From positions 1,471,707 through 1,535,706 of the forward strand of contig NZ_CDME01000008.1 of assembly GCF_000826545.1 (NCBI RefSeq): a stretch of DNA of 64,000 nucleotides. The letters are read 5' to 3'. Origin of the DNA: Kibdelosporangium sp. MJ126-NF4. GTDB lineage: Bacteria; Actinomycetota; Actinomycetes; Mycobacteriales; Pseudonocardiaceae. The notes under the pieces were generated by a model, which worked only from the letters and a program-made list of their open reading frames with translations, was not told where the DNA came from and made no database searches. This document shows positions 14,996 to 24,900 of this stretch, in pieces; position 1 is the first letter of the stretch, and every line of letters begins with the position of its first letter. The position numbers and the translations under genes are program-made.

Positions 14996-17170
14996 TCACC
15001 GCCCGTGGAACGCGATGTGTTCGTAGTTCCAGCCTTCCGCCACCGCGGCGGCACGTTCGGCGTCGCCAACGGCATAGCGGTGCAGCGCACCCTTCTGTAA
15101 CCGGTGAACCGGAGTCAGGCCGGGACTGGCTTTGCCCGCGTAGAAACCGATCCCCTCGGATGCGTAGCCGTAGCGCTGCACCGCGTTGTCCCGTTCCGTG
15201 GCGCTGGCGGTGAACAGCCGGTCGCCGGTCTTGTTGTGCCACAGCCGATACACAGGCACGACCTCGGCACTGGCGGCGGACGCGGCACGGAACCCCACGC
15301 CGTCGGACACGTATCCGTAGTGGGCGACCGCGTTGTCGGCCTCACTCTGGCTCAGCGTCAGCAGCGTGGCGCCGACGGTCGGGTGGTGCAAGCGATACAC
15401 CGGCTTGGTCAGGCTGTCCGGGGGAGCGTCGCCGGGCCAGCGGAGCGCACCGAGGGATACCGGCCCTCCGGCTGGCACTCCGACGGCTTCGGCGATGTCG
15501 GTGGGGAGCGGCGATCCCGCGGCGGCCGCCGGGCTGCCCGGGATGACCCGGTAGTCGCCGCCGGGTGCGTCGACGAAGTAGACCGCGCCGCCCTCCTGGA
15601 AACGGCCGTGGGTATCCCGGCTGGTGGCCTGGAACGCTTGCAGCGTCTTGTACTGAACGTCGGCACCGGTGATCCGGGTCCAGTTCACCAGCGTGCCCGG
15701 CGCGGTCCGGTAGTGGCCGTTGTAGTCCATCGCCGCGGCCGGGATCATCCCGTCGGCACCGACCCGCTTGCCGGACGCCGCGCTGTTGCCGTCGACCGTG
15801 TCGAACACGGGATCGGGCCCACCTGCGAACAGGTTGTTCACCAGGGACACGTCGGCGGTGTCCCAGGTGATGCCGAGTGCGCGGTCGGCGTCGCTCGGGC
15901 AGTGGTCGGCGTCGCCGGGACAGGTTGGCCGCGGGTCCTCGGCTACCTGGATCGCCTGCTTGTTGCCGACCATTGTGTTGTTGTAGGTGCGGATGTGGTT
16001 CGAGCCGCTGATTTTCAGACCGAACCGGCCGTTGCCCGCCAGCACGTTGGACGCGATCAGCGCATGCGACGAGACCTCGTAGTACAGCCCGTGTTTGGTG
16101 TTGGCGCGGGCCAGGTTACGCACCATGCTGACCTTGTGGCAGGACAGGTCGCACCAGAAGCCGGTGCCCTGGTTGCCTTCGAAGACGTTGTCCCGCACGG
16201 TCGACTCGTGCAGATGGGTCGCCTTCATCCCGGCACCCGCAAGGCTGTTGCCCTTGTCGACGCCGAACCGCTCCCCGTTGTTGGTGAGCATTCGGTTGCC
16301 TGTCAGCGTCAGGTTCTTGATCTTGTGTGCGTTGGCCGCGTTGAAGCCGTTGCGGGTGAACAGGTTCCCGGTAACTCGCATGTCGTCGCCGTTGGCGAGC
16401 AATCCGGCAGCGGCGTTGTCGGCGATGGTGTTGTCCGCCGCCACCACTCCCCGGGCCTGCACGATCACCGCGGCCGGTCGCTTGCGGTAGTCCTGGCTGG
16501 TGGCGTAGTGCGCGAACCCGAGCCCGCGGATCTCCGAGTTCTCCGCCCCGGCGAACAGGTGCACCGCGAAGTTCCGGGCGGCGATCTCGATCCGGCGCCC
16601 GGCCGGATCAGTGCCCAGGTACAGCCGCCGGTTCGGGACGTCCCGGAAGAACGTGCCCGCGGTGACGTCGCCCCTGGCCGCCACCTGCCGGAGCTGCTGC
16701 CCGTCGACGAACACCATCGCCGGGTCGCCGCCGAGTGGGTTGTCGTCGTTGATGTCCGGCGGGAAGACGCAGGCATCCCCGGCCGGGCCGGGATCGCAGA
16801 CGTCCGGTGGGTTCCAGTCGTCCAGCCGCCACACCGGACCATCGGCGGCGAACCGAGTGGCGGGCACCTCGGTGCTGCCCTTGAACCAGGCCTGCTCGCC
16901 CGGGTACGACCGCAACGTCACCGGCTTGAAGATCCCGCCGAGCGACTCGCGGTACTCGCCCTGCCGGAAGACGATCGTGGTCATCTCCCCGGCCTTGCCT
17001 CGGCGGACTGCCTCCAGACCTGTCCGCAGCGGCTGCGCCTCAGTCCCCGGACTGGCGTCGTTTCCGGTGACCGAGACATACAGGACTGGTAGCTCGTCCG
17101 CCTGGGCGTCCGCGATGACCATCCCCAGTAAGGCCATCGCGGACACGGTCAGCTTCGCGAGTCGGCTCAC
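14996..17170 (-). CDS. Secreted right-handed parallel beta-helix protein with C-terminal DUF5648-like repeats
   Basis: A 724-residue exported protein. A signal peptide (residues 1-24, ending ADAQADE) is followed by a pectate-lyase-like N-terminal motif (YVSVTGNDASPGTEAQPL). A long parallel beta-helix (about residues 200-450) has repeated Asn-rich turns such as NTIADNAAAG, NVFEGNQGTGF and NVLAGNGRFGL. The end (residues 585-724) carries three copies of a [VP]-[YH]-R-L-x-H...GYxxxGxGFxA module found in extracellular carbohydrate-acting proteins. It probably acts on or binds a polysaccharide outside the cell. It lies nine bases downstream of the next gene on the same strand, so the two are co-transcribed. 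Confidence 0.85.
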   Translation of the reverse strand: MSRLAKLTVSAMALLGMVIADAQADELPVLYVSVTGNDASPGTEAQPLRTGLEAVRRGKAGEMTTIVFRQGEYRESLGGIFKPVTLRSYPGEQAWFKGSTEVPATRFAADGPVWRLDDWNPPDVCDPGPAGDACVFPPDINDDNPLGGDPAMVFVDGQQLRQVAARGDVTAGTFFRDVPNRRLYLGTDPAGRRIEIAARNFAVHLFAGAENSEIRGLGFAHYATSQDYRKRPAAVIVQARGVVAADNTIADNAAAGLLANGDDMRVTGNLFTRNGFNAANAHKIKNLTLTGNRMLTNNGERFGVDKGNSLAGAGMKATHLHESTVRDNVFEGNQGTGFWCDLSCHKVSMVRNLARANTKHGLYYEVSSHALIASNVLAGNGRFGLKISGSNHIRTYNNTMVGNKQAIQVAEDPRPTCPGDADHCPSDADRALGITWDTADVSLVNNLFAGGPDPVFDTVDGNSAASGKRVGADGMIPAAAMDYNGHYRTAPGTLVNWTRITGADVQYKTLQAFQATSRDTHGRFQEGGAVYFVDAPGGDYRVIPGSPAAAAGSPLPTDIAEAVGVPAGGPVSLGALRWPGDAPPDSLTKPVYRLHHPTVGATLLTLSQSEADNAVAHYGYVSDGVGFRAASAASAEVVPVYRLWHNKTGDRLFTASATERDNAVQRYGYASEGIGFYAGKASPGLTPVHRLQKGALHRYAVGDAERAAAVAEGWNYEHIAFHGR

Positions 17171-17179
17171 GACTTCCCC

Positions 17180-17803
17180 CTATTCGATGACACCGGCGTC
17201 GGGCGGCCGGTTTTCCTCACACAGCACCGTGGTGTAGCTCGCCGTCCCGGCCGGTTGGGTCTCGGGGTAATGCCACGCGACCCATTCCCCACGCGGGACA
17301 TCGACGCAGTAGCTGGCGTAGACGTGCAGGCCACCGGAGTTGTCCCGGAACGCGGGCGCCACGGAAATCCGGTCCGCGCAGTTGTAGTAGTAATGCTGCA
17401 TGGTCCCGCCCTGCGGGTTGATCGGGTCGAACGTCGTCCAGCACGGATCGGTGTCCTGGCGCTGCCCGGTCCGCCAGGACAACGGCGGCCGGTTGCCTTC
17501 GCAGAACACCGTCGTGTAGCTCGCGGTCCCCGGTGGCTGCGTCTCCGGGTAGTACCAGACGACGGTTCGGTCGTGGTCCACCTCGGCGCACCTGTTGGCG
17601 TACACGCGCTGGTTGCCGCCACCGTCCTGGAACGCGGAGGTGAAGGAACCACGGTCGGCGCAGTTGCGGTAGTAGTGCCGCATGGCCCCGCCCTGCGGGT
17701 TGCCAGGGTCGAAGGACGTCCAGCAAGGCGCCGCGGGCGCGGCGGTGGCGGGCGGAATCAGTGTGGCCGCCACGAACACGGCGACCGCGATGATCTTCGT
17801 CAT
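17180..17803 (-). CDS. Secreted protein with two tandem Cys-containing repeats
   Basis: A 207-residue exported protein with a signal peptide (MTKIIAVAVFVAATLIPP...ATA). The mature part is an internal duplication of about 90 residues: each copy starts CWT(S/T)FDPxNPQGGxM, continues HYYxNCAD, and ends PETQPxGTASYTTV(F/L)CE. Four conserved Cys per repeat suggest two disulfides each. No family name is recalled. The ATG at 17803 precedes a normal signal peptide; the long upstream extension lacks coding character. Operon with the beta-helix protein suggests a joint extracellular role. Confidence 0.78.
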   Translation of the reverse strand: MTKIIAVAVFVAATLIPPATAAPAAPCWTSFDPGNPQGGAMRHYYRNCADRGSFTSAFQDGGGNQRVYANRCAEVDHDRTVVWYYPETQPPGTASYTTVFCEGNRPPLSWRTGQRQDTDPCWTTFDPINPQGGTMQHYYYNCADRISVAPAFRDNSGGLHVYASYCVDVPRGEWVAWHYPETQPAGTASYTTVLCEENRPPDAGVIE

Positions 17804-17947
17804 TCTGGTGATCACCGCTCCAGCGAATACCGGTCGGGTGGCGTGACGAAAGACCCACCGCCGGACGGGACTGACCGGGCCAGGCCGGGTCACCCGCTGA
17901 CTACACTGGGCCACCGCATGAACCTTGTGCGAAGGGGGCTCATCGAC

Positions 17948-18913
17948 GTGTCCGAATCACCCGACGGCAGACCGGATCCAGGCGCAACGCTGACCCCGGC
18001 CGAGTTCGTCGACGCCATGCGACGGCTCAAGGGCTGGGCCGACCTGACCTACCGCGAACTGGAGCGGCGCGCCGAGGGCGGCGGCGACAAACTGGCGCGC
18101 AGCACCGTCACCGCGACCCTGACTCGCGACAGCCTGCCCCGCGAGGAGCTGGTGGTCGCGTTCGTCCGGGCGTGCGGTTGCGACGACGCCGAGGTTGACC
18201 TCTGGATCACCGCTCGGCGCCGGATAGCGGCGGGCAGCGCGCCACCACCGGAACCCGCACCTCGATCGCCTGGGCCCACGCGGTTGTCTCGGCGCCGCTG
18301 GCTGGTGCCCGCGCTGGTCGGCGGGCCTGTCCTGGTGGTGTTGCTGCCAACGGTGATCGTGCTGGCCAGCTCAGGCGGGACGGCCGACTCCAGCCAGTTG
18401 GAAGGCACGACCGTGTCGACCGTGACCGAGGACACCTACGTCACCCAGATCGAACTGCGCGGCACGAGGGCGAATTTCACCCAGTTACGCGCGTGCGGTG
18501 CCCAGTGCGACGGCGCTGCGGACGGCCACGAGAAACGGATCCTGCTGAAGTTCCAGCTCGACAACCTGCCCGCGGGCGCGTGTGTCCGGGACGCTCGGCT
18601 GCGGTTGTGGTCCAAGACCACCCGCGACCAGGACATCGGGTTCACCGTGCACCAGCTGGACCCGAACTCCTGGGACCATGCCACCGCGAACTGGGAGACC
18701 CAGCCACAGCCGGGCCGGGAACTGGCGTCCCACACCGGCGCGGTGGCCGACCAGTGGATGGAGTTCGACCTCACACCCGCGGTAAGGACGAGTGGCGCGC
18801 ATTCCTTCGCCGTGCGCAGCACTGGACAACTCGGCGGCTATTTCGCCTCGCGCGAGGACACCGCGCTGAAACATCCCGCCGAACTCGTCGTGCAGCACAC
18901 CAAGTGCGCGTAA
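17948..18913 (+). CDS. HTH-transmembrane-DNRLRE (CBM96) fusion protein
   Basis: A 321-residue protein with an unusual order of parts. Residues 1-95 form a cytoplasmic helix-turn-helix-like domain common in actinobacterial signalling proteins (AEFVDAMRRLKGWADLTYRELERRAEGGG). One membrane helix follows at residues 122-142 (LVPALVGGPVLVVLLPTVIV). Residues 155-321 form an extracellular beta-sandwich of the DNRLRE type (KRILLKFQLDNLPAG, DARLRLWS, PNSWDHATANW, QWMEFDLTPAV). The GTG at 17948 has GAAGGGGG upstream. It reads like a one-piece surface sensor linked to a DNA-binding or protein-binding domain. It is divergent from the secreted operon and convergent with the RHS gene. Confidence 0.8.
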   Translation: MSESPDGRPDPGATLTPAEFVDAMRRLKGWADLTYRELERRAEGGGDKLARSTVTATLTRDSLPREELVVAFVRACGCDDAEVDLWITARRRIAAGSAPPPEPAPRSPGPTRLSRRRWLVPALVGGPVLVVLLPTVIVLASSGGTADSSQLEGTTVSTVTEDTYVTQIELRGTRANFTQLRACGAQCDGAADGHEKRILLKFQLDNLPAGACVRDARLRLWSKTTRDQDIGFTVHQLDPNSWDHATANWETQPQPGRELASHTGAVADQWMEFDLTPAVRTSGAHSFAVRSTGQLGGYFASREDTALKHPAELVVQHTKCA

Positions 18914-18916
18914 AAA

Positions 18917-18949
18917 GGCCGGTGGGGCGGCATTCCCGCCCCACCGGCC
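18917..18949. terminator. Strong intrinsic terminator between convergent genes
   Basis: A perfect 14-bp stem (GGCCGGTGGGGCGG paired with CCGCCCCACCGGCC) and a 5-base loop CATTC. In the leftward direction the hairpin is followed by TTTTTA, a U-tract, so it should end the RHS transcript. In the rightward direction no U-tract follows. Confidence 0.85.
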
Positions 18950-18974
18950 GTTCAGGTTACGAGCGATTCAGGAA

Positions 18975-21900
18975 TCAGCCGCGGAACCGAGCGCCCCTCA
19001 GGCAACCGCCCAGCCAGGTGAACAGCATTCCCCAGTGGCCGGTGGTGTACCGAGTGTTGATCCACCCGTTGATGATGCAGGCGGCGAGCCATATTCGCCA
19101 GCCGGCCCGGTACTTCCAGAGCAGGTGGCCCCGCTTGACGCCCTTCGTGACGGCCGTGGAGGTCTTGCGGCCGAGCCAGCGCGCGCCCGACCCGATCCAG
19201 CCACCGACCTTCCGGCCGATCGAGCTCACGCCCTGCCAGATCTTGCCGCCGAGCCAGCGGGCACCCCGCCCGACCCACCGCGCGGCCTTGCCGCACCACC
19301 TGGCGCATGCCCGCCACACGTACTTGCAGTACCGCGCGCACCCGATGATCACCGGGATGAACCAGGCCCTGCCGTCCAGGTCGGTGGCGTTCACCGGATC
19401 GCCGTTGACGTAGTCGTAGTCGTTGGCGGACCCGCCTTCCACCGGGTCGACCGACAGGAACCGGCCTAGCAGCGGGCTGTACGGCCGGGCGCCCATCTGC
19501 ACGATCGACAGCGCCCCGGCGTGCTCGTACGGACGCTGGTGCTGGCCGAGCCACCCGTTGTCCATCTGCCCAGGCTGGTTGTCCGGCACGTTGTCCGGAT
19601 CAACCGAACCGTCCGCCTGCAACGCCTCACCGAACGGTCCATAGGTGCGTAGCTCGCCGACCTGTTTGCCCGCCGGGTCGGTGGTCAGGACCAGGTCGCC
19701 GCGGATCGACGGGTGATCCCAGGTCGAGCTGCCCTTGGCGGCCGTGTACAGCACCCCGCCCGGCAGGCTCACGGTGTGTGCGAGAACCTTCTTGTCCGCG
19801 CCCAATGCGAGATCGGACGCGTCCCCGTCGCCGGTGTAGGCGTACAGCACCTCGGCGGTGTCGTCTCCCTTCGTGGCCGAGCGGTGGACCAGCCGGTCAG
19901 TCGCGTCCCGGGTGTAGGCCACCTCGGCCGGGTCGGCGCCGGTGCTGCTGGCGCGGAGGTTCCGGTCCGAGCTGTCCCACCCGAGCCGGGTGACCGAGCC
20001 GCCAACGGTGTACTCGGTGGTGTTGCCGTGGCTGTCGTACTGGATCCCGGTGACCGGATTCGGGCCGGTGGTCGCGAGGACCCGGTCGGCGGCGTCGTAG
20101 CAGTATCCGGTTTCGGCGGTGCCGGATGCGGTGGCGTCCAGCAGCCGGACCCGGTTGGTGTTCGATCCCGCGTTGGCCCGGGTTCCGGCCGGGCACGCGG
20201 CGGGCGCCGCGGACGTGAAGTCGTAGGTGTACTTGTGTCCGGTTACGTACGCCTCGACCAACCGTCCGTTGTCGTCGTACACGTAGTTCGGCGCGTTGGG
20301 ACGGGCGTCGGCGCCGCCGAGTGTCTCGTCGACGACTGTTCCGGCCCTGGTTCGCTTGACCGCCGCGACGGTCTCGCGGCCGTCTGAGCCACGCCAGGTC
20401 AACGACGTGGTCTTGCCCGCGGTGTCCCGCCCGAACGCCTTGAGCGAGCTGCCGTTGGCGTAGGTGACCGTGGCGAGTTCACCCGCCGCGTCGAAGGTGG
20501 CGGTCGAGAGCACCGTCGCGCCGACCTTGACCGACAGGATGCGTCCGGCGTCGTCGTAACCGGTCACGGTGACGATCGGCGCGTCCGCGGGGTTCGGCGG
20601 GGTGGTCTTGACGGTGGTCGCCCGGCCCGCCTGGTCGTACGTGGTGTCGGTCTTGGTGCCATGCACGTCCGTGTAGGACACCGTGCGCCCCAACAGGTCC
20701 ACCGTGGTGACGACCGCGCCGACGTGGTCGGTGACCGACGTGGTCAGCGGGTCGCCGTTGACCGCGTAGCTGGTGTTGACCGTCCGGGCGCTGATGGTCG
20801 CGTTGCCCGGGTAGGTCTGCCGGATCGTCCGGTCACGCACGTCGTATGTGGTGCATGCCCAGTCGCCGTTGGTGGCTTCGGCCACGATCCGGCCCGACGC
20901 GTCGTACACCTGCTCGTCCACCCTCGCCGGTCCGCTCTGGGGCGCGGCGGAGGTGGTCAGCTTGGCCAGTCCGGCCTGGTTGACCGCCGGACTCCCGGCC
21001 ACACACGGGTTGGCCCTGGCCTCGGCGTCCCCGTAGTGCGCGTAGACCGTCGCCACACCGCTGGGCGTGGTTTTCCGGGTCGACCGGAGATAGCCGTTGC
21101 CCGGGGTTTCGTAGTCCGTGCGGGACAGCAGCCCGCCGGAGCCCGTGCTGGTGGCCAGTCCGAACGCCGGGTCCATGCCGTTCTCGCCGTAGTTGGTGAC
21201 TGAGCGCTGCTCGGGCACACCGTCCGATTCGGACTGAACGGTCGACGTGGTCAGGCCGTACCGCGGCCGCAACGCCGATCCGGGCACGATCTGCTGGGTT
21301 CCGGCCGGGGTGACCCAGTGCAGCTCCAGCTTGGCGAACCCGAGGTCGTCGAAGTAGTCGAGCCGGATCCGCTTGACCGAACCTGGTCCGTCGCTGCGCA
21401 CGACGGCCTGCCGCCACGCCTGTTCGGTGTGCCGCCAGTCGTCCATCACCAGCTGGTCGTCCAGCCACATCCGGATACCGTCGTCGGCCAGCACCCGCAG
21501 GGTGTAGTTCCCCGCGGCGGGGAAGACGATCTCACCGGTGAACCGGGCCGAGAAGATGTCGCCGGTCAGGCCGGGCGGCGGGTTGGTGCCCCAGCCGCTG
21601 ACCAGTGTCCCGTCCGGTGTGCCGACCCCAGTGGCGTGCACCTTCGGCGCCCCGGCCAGCGTGGTGTTCTCGTAGTACGCGACCGACAGGCCGTTGACGT
21701 TCTCGTCGTAGCCGGTGTGGCTGCGTGGCACGGTGTTCGCACACGCGGCGGTCGGCACCTGTCCGGTGAAACAGGACGCCGGTGCGGGACCGTACTTGTC
21801 CACCGGGCGGTCGGCGTGGTCGTAGACCGTGGTCGACACTCGGCCCGCCGAGTCGGTCGAGCTGAGCTCCTGGTCCTTCACGCTCCACGTCTTCGCCGTG

Positions 21901-24900
21901 GTGCGACCGGTCGCGTCGGTCGTGACAAGTTCGCGATCGGCGTCGTCATAGGTGACCTTGGAGAAGAACCCGCTCGCCGGGTTCAGCCCGGCGACGTTGA
22001 CCTTCGAGGTGCGGTTCGCCGGGTCGTAGACGTAGCCGCGTCCCGGCCTCGCCTCGCCCGGCCTCGGTACCGGCGCGGTCACCGTCCTCGCCTTCGGCTT
22101 GTCGCCCGACACGTCGTAGTCGACGAGGGTCAACGTGTCGTTGCCATTGCGCTTCGGCGGGTCGACCGCCACCCAGTCGGCGGCCAGGCTGTCCCGCACC
22201 GTCGACAGCTGACCGGCCGGTCCGTACGCGTAGTCGGTGATCTCCGAGCCGGGATCCTCGAACCGACGCAGCAGACCGCCCGCATACCACAGCCGGGACT
22301 CGGTGCCGTCCCAGTAGCTGATCCGGCACAACATCTGCGGCGGTGGCGTCGCGTCGAACCCTGGCGGGATCGGGACAGGCCCGTAGCAGTCGTCACCCGC
22401 GCGGTTGTAGTGCAGCACGTGCGAGCGCCCGGAGACCGGATCCTTGATCTCCCGCAGCCGGGACGGCAGACCGTCATAGATGTAGCGCAACGCTGCCGGT
22501 TTCCGGGTGTCCACCACGCTCGACTGGGTGTCCAGCTTGCCGTCGGCGCGGAACTGGAACACCTCCGAGCCCTCGGTCAGCGTCACCCGCCCTTCGGTGT
22601 CGAGTCCGAGTACCCCGTCCTCGCCCTCCGGCGGGGTGTAGCCGCCGGTGCTCTTCTTGGTCCAGGTGTGTTTCGCCCCGGACGTGTCGGTCAGCACGAT
22701 GGTCTGGTCCGCGACCTTCGCCTCGGTGTAGCCGGGGCCGTTGCCGTCCAGGTCGGCCGACAGCGTCCAGCCCTGTGGCAGCGCTGGCACGTCAGTCGTG
22801 TACAGCCACGACGAGGGCACGATCTGCTCGGGCACGGTGCCCTCGGTGGTCCGCGCGAACAGCCGCAGCCGGGCCCAGCCGGTCGCCTCGGCGAGTTCGA
22901 CCTTGATCGGCACCCGCTGCCCTGCGGTGAGTGTGACGTTCTTGGCCTCGGTCCAGTTCACGTCGCTGGGCCCGCCGACCTTGTAGGTCTCGGTGTTGTT
23001 CACCCAGATCTTCAGTCCGTCGTCGTGCACCCCGGCGAACTGGTAGGTCCCGGCGGCCGGGGCCTGCACGAAGCCCTCCCACCGGACCACGAACCAGTCC
23101 GGCTGCAGGGCGGGCGAGAACGGTGACTCGTTCGCCCAGTCCACGTTGACCTGCGGTTCGGTCCGGACGAGCACCGGCTGCTGGCTGTCGTTGATGATGC
23201 CGTTGTGTGACAGGTCGACGAAGTAGGACGTGCGCAGGCCGCGTGGGTCGGTCTGCTGCGAGTTGTAGGTGGAGGTCAGCCCGGCGCTGCCGCCGACCGT
23301 GGTGAACGTCGGCGACGACTGCTGCGTGGTCACGTTGCCGTTCGCCAGGTTCACCGTCACCGGCCCGAGAGTGTCCACAGGGGACGGTCCGTGGTCACCG
23401 ATCCGCAGGTCCACCTTGATGTGCCCGACCCATGGCGGTGCTGTCGTGGTGATCCCACTGGTGGTGGTCGCCTGCCACGTGTAGGCCACCCCGTCCTGCA
23501 GCACGCCCGGCGGGACCGTCCAGGTGGGCGTCGGCAGGCAGCCGGAGTCGACCACGACACCGGACTTGGCATCCGGGCCGGTGGCGACCTTGAAGCAGTA
23601 CCGCACCGGATCGCCGTCCGGGTCGGACACCGGGTTCACCGCCAGGGTCGGCGACAGCGTGGTCAGCACGCTGTGGTCGGCCGGACCGGCCAGCGTCGCC
23701 GCCGGGGGTGCCGACCCGGTGTCCACCTGGAGCGTGGCGGCCAGGTTCTTGTAGGTCCACGTCCCGGCCGTCTCCGAGCCGACCAGCATGAAGAACGCGT
23801 TGGGGTCACGCCGGTCCACCGCGTTGCGCAGGAACGCGGTGAAGGTCGTTTCGCTGAAACTGCCGACATCGCCGACCAGCGCACTGCCCAGGTGCTGGCC
23901 GATGCCGTTGAAGTCGAACGCGGTGGCGTGGAACAGGTCCGCGTTCCAGGTCTTCAGCGAACCCACGACGCCGGTGTTGCGGGTGACGTCGAGCCGCGCG
24001 CCGACCACGGTCTTGCCGAACAGCGAGGCGTAGTCGAAATGGAAGGCGCTGCGGTTGTAGGAGTCGCCGTTGCTCTGGCTGTTGCCGATCCGCAGTCCGC
24101 AGTTGTCACAGGTATAGCCGTCCGACCGGTACGAGTGGGACTGCACCACACCGAACGAGAACGTCGGGTCGACCATGACCGGGTAGACCCGCTTGGGGTC
24201 CCGCAGCCACGCCTCATCCACCGCCACAGTCAGCGTCCAGCCGTCGCCTGCGCGGTCGAGCTGGTAGCGGCCGCCGGTCATCGCGGGCGGCCTGGTGTCG
24301 TCACCGGCCGAGTCCCAGGTCTCGATCGGCGGCATGACCAACTTGACCGCGCCCGGCCCGTCGGTCAGCTGGACCGAGCCGTCCTTGGCCAGGCTCGGCG
24401 TCAGGCCACCGGTGTTCAGCCGGAACCGCCACGACGACGCACCGGGCTTCTTCAGCTTGATGGTCTCCTTCACCGCACTCGGCGTGACCTCGTAGGTCAG
24501 GTCGGTGTCGGACCGGACGTCGGCGAAGTCCAGCTTGCTGCCCGCGACCCGGGCCCGGCTGTCGCTGGCCTGCTCCATGGCCAGCGACACCCGCTTGCCG
24601 TCGACGTCGACCGACATCAACGCGGGATCGTCACCACGGGTGGCCAGCGACGGGGCGAGCGGATGCCGGGTCGGCACGGCCCGCCCATCCTTGATCACCA
24701 GCCCGGTGTCCACCGGATGCCACTGCCCGGCGGCGTCCCGCACGTTCATCGGATCCGTCGACTGCCGCACCGTGCGCGTGCCGTCCGGATTGAGATACTC
24801 CTCGCTGAACATCGCCCTTGACACGAGCTTCGACCGCTTCGGATCGAACCGGCTGCCACCCCGGGTGGCCAGCGGCGCGAAGTCCGCCTTCGGGTCGGCG

